NCBI RefSeq assembly: GCF_014773485.1
Contig: NZ_JACXBP010000005.1
Location: 124,001 to 188,000, forward strand
Direction of reading: 5' to 3'
Length of the DNA stretch: 64,000 bases
Source of the DNA: Erwinia aphidicola
GTDB taxonomy: Bacteria > Pseudomonadota > Gammaproteobacteria > Enterobacterales > Enterobacteriaceae
Shown here: piece after piece, positions 18,780-26,312 of the stretch
Layout of the letters: each line of letters opens with the position of its first letter
Numbering within the stretch: the stretch's first letter is position 1
Program-made: the position numbers and the translations under genes
The notes under the pieces: generated by a model
Databases searched by the model: none
Seen by the model: only the letters and a program-made list of their open reading frames with translations
What the model was told of the DNA's origin: nothing

Positions 18780-19334
18780 TTAGAGGGTACCGCAAACTTT
18801 CTCAGTCAGTTCCGTCGGGAACTGCATCGACTGCATTATGTGTTCAACCATGCTGCGTTTACGGCCAGTATTTGTGTTGGTGATCACCCAGTACGGCGTG
18901 CCCGGAACGTGCTGCGGCTTGGTATGGGTGCCATTTTCTACCAGCGTTTGCTGATTGCCCGCGAAGTAAACGCGCGTGCGACCGTGCAGAGACTCTGTCG
19001 CTGCGCCAAACGCTTTGGCATCCAGACTGTATAAAGTCGATAAAACCAGCATAAAGCGGTTCACTGCTCTTTTCTGATCGGCATACTCATCAGAAAGCAG
19101 CAGTTCACGTACCGCACGCACACGATCCTGCGGACGGGCTTCAGTTTTCACCGCCGTGTTCGCTGCTGGCTCTTTCCCCGCCGCTGCAGCGGATGTTGCC
19201 GCTGTAGCCGGAGCCGTCTGACCCGCAGTGAACTTCAACATGCGGCGCAAAATATCCGATGCGCTTTCACCAATATGCTGAGTGTGGCTGGCAATATAAC
19301 GGTATAGCTCTTCGTCGACTTCTATCGTTTTCAT
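18780..19334 (-). CDS. seqA: Replication initiation negative modulator SeqA
   Basis: Binds hemimethylated GATC sites to sequester oriC and newly replicated DNA. It is 184 aa (E. coli 181). The N-terminal oligomerisation part MKTIEVDEELYRYIASHTQ is followed by a low-complexity Ala/Thr linker (about residues 55-80). The C-terminal DNA-binding domain includes GRTRVYFAGNQQTLVENG and the NTNTGRKRSMVEHIMQSM block. It is divergent from ybfF across 262 bases in which no further gene is apparent. Confidence 0.97.
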   Translation of the reverse strand: MKTIEVDEELYRYIASHTQHIGESASDILRRMLKFTAGQTAPATAATSAAAAGKEPAANTAVKTEARPQDRVRAVRELLLSDEYADQKRAVNRFMLVLSTLYSLDAKAFGAATESLHGRTRVYFAGNQQTLVENGTHTKPQHVPGTPYWVITNTNTGRKRSMVEHIMQSMQFPTELTEKVCGTL

Positions 19335-19596
19335 CTTTATCCAGTACGGTTAGTGCTTGTGTCAGAACGCGGGTCACAGAGACGAAAACGATCGTCGGGA
19401 TCGCCCGTGCTCAACCGATCCAGTTCTAACATCAGGATTATAAAGTTAAATCCTGCCGGGTTGTAGCGCCAGACCCATTTCAGGGCAAAAGTCGGAATAT
19501 GCCGCAAAAAGATCGTAACCGCATATGGCGCCTGCGGCAGAAATTGTGGGATCCATGATACCCTAAGCCTTCACATCAACTGTAAGAACTTTCTCT

Positions 19597-20361
19597 ATGA
19601 ATTTAAACTTCCGCCTGCAATCTGAACAATCCGCATCAAACGATCTTCCGCTGGTGCTAATCCACGGTCTGTTTGGCAGCCTGGATAACCTTGGCGTGCT
19701 GGCGCGGGGGTTAAAAGATGACCGTCGTCTGATTCAAATTGATGTGCGCAATCATGGGCTTTCGCCGCGGGCTGATGAGATGAGCTATGCGCTGATGGCG
19801 CAGGATATCCTCGATACGCTCGATGAACTCAAGGTTGAACGCTTCAGCCTTATTGGCCACTCGATGGGTGGCAAGATCGCGATGGCGCTGACCGCGCTGG
19901 CCCCCGAGCGTGTAGGTGAGATCGTGGTCATCGATATCGCCCCCGTGGCTTATAGCACTCGCCATCACGACGACATTTTTGCCGCCTTGCAAGCGGTGTC
20001 GCAGGCCGGAATTAAAACGCGCAGCGAAGCCGCCGCGCTGATGCGCCTGCATATAGATGAAGAAGGCGTGATCCAGTTTCTGTTGAAATCATTCCATGAA
20101 GGTGACTGGCGCTTCAACGTGCCGGTGCTGTGGGAGTGTTACGACCAGATTATTGGCTGGCAGCCTCTGGCTCCCTGCCCGCATCCGGCACTGTTTATCC
20201 GCGGCGAACGCTCGGCTTATCTGGCGGATGAGTACCGTGATGCCCTGCTAGCTCAGTTCCCTCAGGCGCGTGCGCATGTGATAGCCGGAGCCGGCCACTG
20301 GGTACATGCGGAAAAACCTGATGCCGTGTTACGCGCAATCCGTCGATTTTTTGCGCTGTAA
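19597..20361 (+). CDS. ybfF: Alpha/beta-hydrolase esterase YbfF
   Basis: A 254-aa cytosolic esterase of the alpha/beta-hydrolase fold. E. coli YbfF cleaves short-chain acyl esters and acyl-CoA-like substrates. VLIHGLFGSLDNLG forms the oxyanion region, the nucleophile serine is in LIGHSMGGKIA near residue 90, and the catalytic histidine is in AGHWVHAEKP near the C-terminus. It sits between seqA and ybfE as in E. coli. An ERIC element begins 24 bases after the stop. Confidence 0.95.
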   Translation: MNLNFRLQSEQSASNDLPLVLIHGLFGSLDNLGVLARGLKDDRRLIQIDVRNHGLSPRADEMSYALMAQDILDTLDELKVERFSLIGHSMGGKIAMALTALAPERVGEIVVIDIAPVAYSTRHHDDIFAALQAVSQAGIKTRSEAAALMRLHIDEEGVIQFLLKSFHEGDWRFNVPVLWECYDQIIGWQPLAPCPHPALFIRGERSAYLADEYRDALLAQFPQARAHVIAGAGHWVHAEKPDAVLRAIRRFFAL

Positions 20362-20384
20362 AAACAATTATTTCCTCGGGTTGA

Positions 20385-20543
20385 TATAGCCAAAATAATT
20401 CGAGCTGCAGAAAGGCGGCAAGGCCATGAGTCCCCGGCAGCATAGATCGCTCTGTGACAGGGGTCCCGAAGGGGGGAGGTCCAGGGATGGGCCGAATAAT
20501 GGATGAAGCCAACGCATCTGCGGCTTGAAGAATGAAGGGTATA
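20385..20543. repeat. ERIC element with internal insertion (ybfF-ybfE)
   Basis: Terminal inverted arms run from TATAGCCAAAATAATTCGAG on the left to GAAGAATGAAGGGTATA on the right. The central GAGTCCCCGGCAGC / GTGACAGGGGT core is that of enterobacterial ERIC repeats. The element is about 159 bp instead of ~124-127. The extra bases lie to the right of the core (about 20466-20504) and include AGGGGGGAGGT. It fills most of the 305-base gap. No gene lies in it. Confidence 0.85.
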
Positions 20544-20666
20544 AATGATTGTCGTCATCACTTTCGCTGGGGTATGATGGCGCGCTAAAATTTGCCGCTG
20601 CTGATTCTTCACGCGGCATAACGACCCTGGTCTTCAGAAATTCAGCCTTTCAGTATCACTATCCCT

Positions 20667-20948
20667 ATGGCAAAAGAGAACACGGACCGCACAACGATCG
20701 ATCTGTTCGCAGATGAACGTCGCCCGGGACGACCTAAAACGAATCCGCTAACGCGTGATGAGCAGCTACGCATCAACAAGCGCAACCAGCTGAAGCGGGA
20801 TAAAGTGCGCGGCCTGAAGCGCGTTGAGCTGAAAATGAACAGCGACGCGGTTGATACCCTGAACCAGCTGGCAGAAGAGCGCAATATGAGTCGCAGCGAA
20901 CTGATCGAAGAGATGCTGCTGGAACAGCTGCAGCGTCATCAATCCTGA
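20667..20948 (+). CDS. ybfE: YbfE family ribbon-helix-helix protein
   Basis: A 93-aa protein. The conserved block RRPGRPKTNPL is AT-hook-like, followed by RDEQLRINKRNQLKRDKVRG. A C-terminal ribbon-helix-helix part (VELKMNSDAVDTLNQLAEE then NMSRSELIEEMLLEQL) suggests DNA binding. E. coli YbfE is LexA-regulated. I did not find a CTGT-N8-ACAG box in the upstream region here, so SOS control is not supported by the sequence. The 5' region is formed largely by an ERIC element. Confidence 0.93.
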   Translation: MAKENTDRTTIDLFADERRPGRPKTNPLTRDEQLRINKRNQLKRDKVRGLKRVELKMNSDAVDTLNQLAEERNMSRSELIEEMLLEQLQRHQS

Positions 20949-21086
20949 TCGCCTGGCTTAAGCACTCAGCGACAAAACCAGCAGCATTACACGTTTATCC
21001 GCTTCCGGCGGTCTGTTATCATTAGCGATATCTGCGAAAAATTCAGCAGTCACCATATCATTAAGATTCAAGAGGTTATTAAACTC

Positions 21087-21617
21087 ATGGCACTCGTCGG
21101 CATTTTCTTCGGCAGCGATACAGGCAATACGGAAAACATTGCAAAACAGATCCAGAAACTGCTGGGTAAAGATGTTGCAGAAGTTCGTGATATTGCCAAA
21201 AGCAGCAAAGAAGACCTTGAAGCCTTTGATATTCTGCTGCTGGGCATTCCCACCTGGTACTACGGTGAGGCCCAGTGCGACTGGGATGACTTCTTCCCAA
21301 CGCTGGAAGAGATCGACTTCAACGGTAAGCTGGTCGCGCTGTTTGGCTGCGGCGATCAGGAAGATTACTCTGAATATTTCTGTGATGCGATGGGTACCAT
21401 TCGCGACATCATTGAACCGAACGGGGCGATTATCGTTGGTCACTGGCCGACCGAAGGCTATCACTTCGAAGCCTCTAAAGGCCTGGCAGATGACAACAAC
21501 TTCCTCGGTCTGGCGATTGATGAAGACCGCCAGCCAGAACTCACTAACGAACGCGTTGAAAAGTGGGTAAAACAGATTTTTGATGAACTTCAGCTGAAAG
21601 AAATCATCGAAGCCTAA
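21087..21617 (+). CDS. fldA: Flavodoxin 1 FldA
   Basis: FMN electron carrier serving IspG/IspH, BioB, MetH and other reductive enzymes. At 176 aa it matches E. coli FldA. The phosphate-binding loop GSDTGNTENIAK follows the first strand, PTWYYGEAQCDWDDF stacks on the flavin, and FGCGDQEDYSEYFCDAMG is the long-chain flavodoxin region. It lies upstream of the fur leader as in E. coli. AAGAGG upstream of the ATG serves as ribosome site. Confidence 0.97.
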   Translation: MALVGIFFGSDTGNTENIAKQIQKLLGKDVAEVRDIAKSSKEDLEAFDILLLGIPTWYYGEAQCDWDDFFPTLEEIDFNGKLVALFGCGDQEDYSEYFCDAMGTIRDIIEPNGAIIVGHWPTEGYHFEASKGLADDNNFLGLAIDEDRQPELTNERVEKWVKQIFDELQLKEIIEA

Positions 21618-21666
21618 CCACAGCGGCTTGATGTGGGAGTTATCTCACATCAAGTCAGTGGTTTTT
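21616..21666 (+). terminator. Terminator of fldA
   Basis: An extended stem: AACCAC and GTGGTT form the base, CTTGATGTG (21627-21635) and CACATCAAG (21646-21654) the top, followed by TTTCC. It begins within the fldA stop codon. Confidence 0.75.
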
Positions 21667-21690
21667 CCTATAGAAGTAATAGATACATGT

Positions 21691-21720
21691 TTGTAACTTT
21701 CACCTGCAAAACTGTACAAT
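21691..21720 (+). promoter_or_regulatory. Probable sigma-70 promoter of uof-fur
   Basis: TTGTAA (21691-21696), an 18-base spacer and TACAAT (21715-21720) give a good promoter that would start transcription near 21727, ahead of the uof leader ORF. The 395-base fldA-fur gap is thus explained by the fldA terminator, this promoter, uof and a ~110-base uof-fur spacer. Confidence 0.65.
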
Positions 21721-21809
21721 AACCCCATCGGTTACCCGCTTACTCAGCGCCCGTCACACTGTTTGACGACACTTGGTTTACCGAGTGTGATGAGATGAGG
21801 GAGAACGAA

Positions 21810-21899
21810 ATGTTAACCCAGCATAATTCGGGCGCGCGCTTCCCAGGATGTAACGACATTAATCCTTACATCCCTCAGCGGTTCAGGCATCCCTTTTAG
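21810..21899 (+). CDS. uof: Probable fur leader peptide Uof
   Basis: A 29-codon ORF with a strong ribosome site (GAGGGAGAACGAA before ATG). It encodes MLTQHNSGARFPGCNDINPY followed by IPQRFRHPF and ends in TAG. Its position upstream of fur fits the Uof leader of E. coli, which couples fur translation to RyhB-mediated iron control. The strong SD and codon-like sequence support translation. Identity with E. coli Uof is from position and memory of the family and could not be aligned here. Confidence 0.6.
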   Translation: MLTQHNSGARFPGCNDINPYIPQRFRHPF

Positions 21900-22012
21900 T
21901 TTTCATTTCGAACTATCAGCTCTATACTGAGACGCATTCAGCTTTAGCGTCGACCGATGTTCATGGCTTTTCAGCCACTAAGTGACTAGCAAAGTAACAG
22001 GACAATATCCGC

Positions 22013-22456
22013 ATGACTGACAATAACACCGCATTAAAGAAGGCCGGCCTGAAAGTCACGCTTCCCCGACTGAAAATTCTGGAAGTGCTTCAGGAACCAG
22101 AGGGCCATCACGTCAGTGCGGAAGACTTGTACAAACGCCTGATTGATATGGGCGAAGAAATTGGTCTGGCCACGGTTTACCGCGTGCTGAACCAGTTTGA
22201 CGACGCGGGGATCGTTACCCGCCATAACTTTGAAGGCGGCAAATCCGTTTTCGAACTGACCCAGCAGCACCATCACGATCATCTGATCTGCCTGGACTGC
22301 GGTAAAGTTATCGAGTTTCGTGATGAATACATCGAGGAGCGCCAGCGTGAAATCGCTAAGCGCCACGGCATCAAACTGAGCAACCACAGCCTCTATCTTT
22401 ACGGTCACTGTGCTCTGGGCGACTGCCGCGAAGACGAGACTCTGCACGACCAGTAA
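22013..22456 (+). CDS. fur: Ferric uptake regulator Fur
   Basis: Iron-dependent transcriptional repressor, dimeric and zinc-containing. It is 147 aa (E. coli 148). The N-terminal winged helix includes LKKAGLKVTLPRLKILEVLQ and GLATVYRVLNQFDDAGI. The metal sites show the histidine run QQHHHDHLIC, the CLDCGK cysteine pair and a C-terminal GHCALGDCRED. ACAGGA precedes the ATG at modest strength, consistent with reliance on the upstream leader ORF. Confidence 0.98.
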   Translation: MTDNNTALKKAGLKVTLPRLKILEVLQEPEGHHVSAEDLYKRLIDMGEEIGLATVYRVLNQFDDAGIVTRHNFEGGKSVFELTQQHHHDHLICLDCGKVIEFRDEYIEERQREIAKRHGIKLSNHSLYLYGHCALGDCREDETLHDQ

Positions 22457-22471
22457 TCTCCATGATTGTGT

Positions 22472-22500
22472 AAAAACCGCTGCCTGCCAGCGGTTTTTTT
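22472..22500. terminator. Bidirectional terminator between fur and the mtr-like permease
   Basis: AACCGCTG (22475-22482) and CAGCGGTT (22488-22495) with a five-base loop, a T-run on the right and an A-run on the left, so it can end both the fur transcript and the convergent permease transcript. Confidence 0.85.
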
Positions 22501-22507
22501 ATGCCTG

Positions 22508-23755
22508 CTATTCGCCGAATACCGGCAGCCAGTGACCGTATGAGAGCAGCGATACCAGGGCATTCAGCACGCCAAAGCAGAGCACCAGTACGATGGGCGC
22601 AACGCCGCCCCTCACCCGCCAGGCCGCGGTGGCAAAGCGGCGGCGCGACTGCCAGGCGAGCAGCGCGGGCGTGATCACCGCCCAAAGGGTAGCAGCCAAC
22701 CCGGCATAACCTATCGCCAGCAGAAAGCCGTTGGGCCAGATCAGCGCGGCGGTAAGCGGGAAAATAAAGGTCAGCACGGTGGTCTTCAGGCGCCCTGTGG
22801 CAGAGTTATCCAGCTTAAACAGGTCGGCAAGGTAGTCAAAAAAGCCAAGGCTGACGCCGAGGAATGAGCAGGCCACGGCAAAGTTGGAGAAGATATCCAG
22901 CAGCAGATTCAGGTACTGACTGTGCAGTACGCCGGACAGCGCCGCAACCAGCACATCGATATTCCCCCCCTGTGCGGCAATCGCTTTAAAGTCATGGCGT
23001 GGAATATTGCCCATGGTGCCGATGATCCACACCAGGTAAATTGCCAGCGCCAGCAGCGTGCCGTAGATCAGGCAGCGGCTGACGCGCCCGGCGTTTTTAC
23101 GGTAGTAACTCACCAGCCCGGCAATATTGCCGTGGTAGCCAAATGAGGCCAGGCAGAACGGCACTACCGCCCAGAGATAACGCAGGTAGTGGCCGTCTTC
23201 CGCCGCGCTGTCGAGCAGATTCACCGGCTCGATGTGCCACAGCAAGCCGCCAAAAATCATCAGGAATGTGATCACCTTCGCGCCCAGAAATATCAGCGTC
23301 ATGCGGCTGACCACAGCCGTGCCCAGCCAGATAAACAGCGCTACCAGCAGCGCAAACAGCAGCCCGGCGGTGCGGGCAGAGAGATCGACACTCAGCTGGC
23401 TCAGGCTATGCTGAATAATCGCCCCGCTGGCGGAGATATAGGCGTAGGTCAGAATACCGAGTACAAAAACCACCGACAGCCCGTTAATCAGATTCCAGCC
23501 GCGCCCTAACAGATCGCGCGTAACGGTATCGAAGCTGGCGCCCGGCGGATAATGCAGGCTGGCCTCAAGATAGAGCAGCCCGGAAAGCAGCATGCAAAAC
23601 CAGGTGAGGATCAGCAACAGTGAAGACCAGAGGAACCACGCCCCCGACATGACCACCGGCAGGGAGAACATCCCGGCACCGATAATGGTGCCGCTGATGA
23701 TTAAGGTCCCCCACAGCGTGGAGGGTAACGGAGCAGCAGAAGCAGGCAGAGCCAT
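22508..23755 (-). CDS. mtr: Tryptophan-type aromatic amino acid permease (HAAAP family, Mtr-like)
   Basis: A 415-aa inner-membrane permease with about eleven transmembrane segments. The N-terminal [20 protein letters not shown] and [15 protein letters not shown] then [11 protein letters not shown] match Mtr, the proton-driven high-affinity tryptophan carrier, better than TnaB or TyrP, and the length agrees (Mtr 414). A TrpR-like palindrome overlaps its likely promoter (23849-23866), which supports the tryptophan assignment. In E. coli chiPQ occupies this place between fur and glnS, so the gene order is rearranged. Confidence 0.85.
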   Translation of the reverse strand: MALPASAAPLPSTLWGTLIISGTIIGAGMFSLPVVMSGAWFLWSSLLLILTWFCMLLSGLLYLEASLHYPPGASFDTVTRDLLGRGWNLINGLSVVFVLGILTYAYISASGAIIQHSLSQLSVDLSARTAGLLFALLVALFIWLGTAVVSRMTLIFLGAKVITFLMIFGGLLWHIEPVNLLDSAAEDGHYLRYLWAVVPFCLASFGYHGNIAGLVSYYRKNAGRVSRCLIYGTLLALAIYLVWIIGTMGNIPRHDFKAIAAQGGNIDVLVAALSGVLHSQYLNLLLDIFSNFAVACSFLGVSLGFFDYLADLFKLDNSATGRLKTTVLTFIFPLTAALIWPNGFLLAIGYAGLAATLWAVITPALLAWQSRRRFATAAWRVRGGVAPIVLVLCFGVLNALVSLLSYGHWLPVFGE

Positions 23756-23833
23756 GGCAAATCCTTAGCGAGAAACGGTAACAAAACGCACGCGCCGGGA
23801 TATTCCACTGGCTAAACGGCATTAATGCCGCAT

Positions 23834-23866
23834 AGTCTACACAAAATCACACTCGCGAACTAGTAC
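23834..23866 (-). promoter_or_regulatory. Candidate TrpR operator overlapping the mtr promoter
   Basis: On the minus strand, GTACTAGTTCGCGAGTGT (23849-23866) resembles known TrpR boxes (the trpR operator has GTACTC...GAGTAC). It lies just upstream of a -10-like TAGACT (23834-23839). A second ACTAGT occurs at 23871-23876. The match is imperfect and the -35 is weak. The main support is its place in front of an Mtr-type gene. Confidence 0.5.
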
Positions 23867-23871
23867 GGTAA

Positions 23872-24261
23872 CTAGTCGGCAACCATCGTTTCCTGCAAAT
23901 AGCGCCAGCGTGGTGGGGTTGCGCTGCAGTCAATCACCGCCAGCGAGATACGATGAGTATGCACATCCCCCTGCTGCTGCAGCTCATGGTAGTGAATCAC
24001 CACATCCTGATCTGACTGCGAAATAATTTGGCACTGCTCAATACGAATCACCACGCCCTGACGTCCGCCAGTCAGGCGGGTAAACAGTGCGGCAACGTCT
24101 GCCAGCGCCAGCATTTTTCCACCGGGAGTGACCATGGTGAATTCGGGGGCAAAATGAGCGAGCAGTTCGGGCACTTTACTGCCGTCGCCGTGAAACACTT
24201 CGGCGATCAGTTCATGCAGCACAATCACGCTGCGACTGGCTTGTTCGGCTAATCCAGACAT
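23872..24261 (-). CDS. SnoaL-like / DUF4440-type small protein
   Basis: A 129-aa soluble protein. VLHELIAEVFHGDGSKVPEL, FAPEFTMVTPGGKML and a C-terminal RWRYLQETMVAD resemble the NTF2-like fold used by SnoaL/DUF4440 proteins, with a predicted alpha+beta cone. No catalytic residues can be assigned, so the function is unknown. It lies between glnS and the mtr-like permease on the same strand. Its stop codon overlaps an ACTAGT that may belong to the mtr control region. Confidence 0.6.
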   Translation of the reverse strand: MSGLAEQASRSVIVLHELIAEVFHGDGSKVPELLAHFAPEFTMVTPGGKMLALADVAALFTRLTGGRQGVVIRIEQCQIISQSDQDVVIHYHELQQQGDVHTHRISLAVIDCSATPPRWRYLQETMVAD

Positions 24262-24318
24262 GCAATATCCTTCAGGTGAGATTGTCGATACGTCGCTGAT
24301 AGCGGTATCCAGCGGACG

Positions 24319-24343
24319 AAAAAAAAGGGCGAATCATCGCCCT
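24319..24343 (-). terminator. Rho-independent terminator of glnS
   Basis: On the minus strand AGGGCGA and TCGCCCT (24337-24343 with 24326-24332) pair over a four-base loop and are followed by a run of T residues (complement of the A-run at 24319-24325). It lies 20 bases after the glnS stop. Confidence 0.88.
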
Positions 24344-24363
24344 CTTATATAGCTGATTACGGC

Positions 24364-26031
24364 TTATTCGCCCATTTTCGCCCAGGTATCGCGCAGGCCA
24401 ACGGTGCGGTTAAACACCAGATTGCTGGCGCTGGAATAGACGCTGTCGGCACAGAAGTAACCTTCACGCTCGAACTGGTAAGGTGCAGAAGCTTCAGCCT
24501 GCTGCATGCCCGCTTCGACGTAACCGTGACGAATCACCAGGGATTCCGGGTTAACGGTGGTCAGGAAATCTTCTGCTGCGCCCGGGTTTGGCACGCTGAA
24601 CAGACGGTCATACAGGCGGAACTCCGCAGGCAGGCCGTGAACTGCGGACACCCAGTGGATCACGCCTTTCACTTTACGACCATCGGCCGGATCTTTGCTC
24701 AGGGTATCCACGTCGCAGGTGCAGAACAGGCAGGTAATGTTGCCCTCTTCATCTTTGGCTACGCGCTCAGCTTTGATCACGTAGGCATTACGCAGGCGCA
24801 CTTCTTTGCCCATCACCAGACGCTTGTACTGCTTATTCGCTTCTTCACGGAAGTCAGCACGATCGATCCAGATCTCACGGCTGAACGGCACTTCGCGCGT
24901 ACCCATCTCCGGCTTACTCGGGTGATTCGGCATGCTGATCATCTCTTCATGATGCGCAGGCAGGTTTTCGATCACCACTTTTACCGGGTCAAGAACGGCC
25001 ATCGCACGCGGCGCGTTTTCGTTGAGATCGTCGCGAATACAGGATTCCAGCGCGGCCATTTCCACGTTGTTATCCTGTTTGGTCACGCCAATACGGCGGC
25101 AGAACTCACGAATTGATTCCGCGCTGTAACCGCGGCGGCGCAGGCCAGACACGGTCAGCATGCGCGGGTCATCCCAGCCCTCAACCACTTTCTCAGTGAC
25201 CAGCAGGTTGAGCTTACGCTTGGACATGATGGCGTATTCAAGATTCAGGCGTGAGAACTCATACTGACGCGGATGCACCGGGATGGTGATGTTGTCCAGC
25301 ACCCAGTCATACAGGCGACGGTTGTCCTGGAACTCCAGCGTACACAGCGAGTGGGTGATCCCTTCCAGCGCATCGGAGATGCAGTGGGTGAAATCGTACA
25401 TCGGGTAGATGCACCACTTATTGCCGGTCTGATGGTGCTCGGCGAATTTAATGCGGTAGATAACCGGGTCGCGCATCACGATAAAGTTGGACGCCATATC
25501 GATTTTTGCACGCAGGCAGGCGGTGCCTTCAGCAAAACCACCGGCGCGCATTTTGGCAAACAGCTCAAGGTTCTCTTCCACGCTACGGTCGCGGTAAGGG
25601 CTGTTTTTACCCGGCGCCGTCAGGCTACCTCGGTATTCGCGGATCTGCTCAGGTGACAGTTCGTCAACGTAAGCCAGACCTTTACCGATCAGCTCAACCG
25701 CATAGTTGTGCAGCTGTTCGAAATAGTCAGATGAGTAGCGTACTTCGCCGCTCCACTCAAAGCCAAGCCACTTCACGTCACGTTTAATTGACTCAACAAA
25801 CTCCAGGTCTTCTTTCACCGGGTTGGTGTCATCAAAACGCAGATTGCACTGCCCGTGATAATCCTGCGCGATGCCAAAGTTCAGGCAGATAGATTTTGCA
25901 TGACCAATATGCAGGTAACCGTTCGGCTCAGGCGGGAAGCGGGTATGCACGGTGGCATGCTTACCGTTCGCCAGATCTTCGTCGATGATCTGACGAATAA
26001 AGTTAGTTGGGCGGGCTTCAGCCTCACTCAT
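24364..26031 (-). CDS. glnS: Glutaminyl-tRNA synthetase GlnS
   Basis: Class I synthetase charging tRNA-Gln; three glutamine tRNA genes lie about 9 kb away. It is 555 aa (E. coli 554). The HIGH motif is seen as [11 protein letters not shown] and the KMSKS equivalent as [27 protein letters not shown] is a further conserved block. Start 26031 gives [16 protein letters not shown] after GAGGAAATTGAG; an in-frame ATG nine codons upstream is less likely. An ERIC element begins 29 bases upstream and may form part of the leader. Confidence 0.98.
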   Translation of the reverse strand: MSEAEARPTNFIRQIIDEDLANGKHATVHTRFPPEPNGYLHIGHAKSICLNFGIAQDYHGQCNLRFDDTNPVKEDLEFVESIKRDVKWLGFEWSGEVRYSSDYFEQLHNYAVELIGKGLAYVDELSPEQIREYRGSLTAPGKNSPYRDRSVEENLELFAKMRAGGFAEGTACLRAKIDMASNFIVMRDPVIYRIKFAEHHQTGNKWCIYPMYDFTHCISDALEGITHSLCTLEFQDNRRLYDWVLDNITIPVHPRQYEFSRLNLEYAIMSKRKLNLLVTEKVVEGWDDPRMLTVSGLRRRGYSAESIREFCRRIGVTKQDNNVEMAALESCIRDDLNENAPRAMAVLDPVKVVIENLPAHHEEMISMPNHPSKPEMGTREVPFSREIWIDRADFREEANKQYKRLVMGKEVRLRNAYVIKAERVAKDEEGNITCLFCTCDVDTLSKDPADGRKVKGVIHWVSAVHGLPAEFRLYDRLFSVPNPGAAEDFLTTVNPESLVIRHGYVEAGMQQAEASAPYQFEREGYFCADSVYSSASNLVFNRTVGLRDTWAKMGE

Positions 26032-26059
26032 CTCAATTTCCTCAATAATGCATGGCATT

Positions 26060-26183
26060 TACTCTAGATAATTCGAGTTGCGGCAAGGCGGCAAGTGTGA
26101 GAATCCCCGGGAGCTTACAAAGTAAGTGACTGGGGTGAACACACGCAGCTAACACAGCTGCAACTTGAAGAATGACGAGTATA
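26060..26183. repeat. ERIC element (glnS-nagE)
   Basis: A near-canonical 124-bp imperfect palindrome. Its core GAATCCCCGGGAGCTTACA with AAGTAAGTGACTGGGGTGAA is almost identical to the standard ERIC primer sites, and its ends TACTCTAGATAATTCGAGTT / TGAAGAATGACGAGTATA are complementary. It is located upstream of glnS and downstream of nagE. Confidence 0.93.
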
Positions 26184-26257
26184 AATTAGCTGTCAAATAA
26201 CGGAGTATGATCCACAAAGCGGGGAGGCGAAACAACCGTTTGTTGCGGGAATCTCAT

Positions 26258-26290
26258 AAAAAAAGGGCGGGAATCGCTTCCCGCCCTTTT
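26258..26290 (-). terminator. Rho-independent terminator of nagE
   Basis: AAAAGGGCGGGAA (26261-26273) and TTCCCGCCCTTTT (26278-26290) pair perfectly with a TCGC loop. The A-run to the left becomes the U-run of the minus-strand transcript. It lies 22 bases after the nagE stop. Confidence 0.9.
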
Positions 26291-26312
26291 AATCAAGCCT
26301 CAGCCGGGTGGC

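Noticed and set aside
20385..20543. Insertion sequence remnant
   Set aside because: No transposase fragment or target duplication; the ends and core identify an ERIC element.
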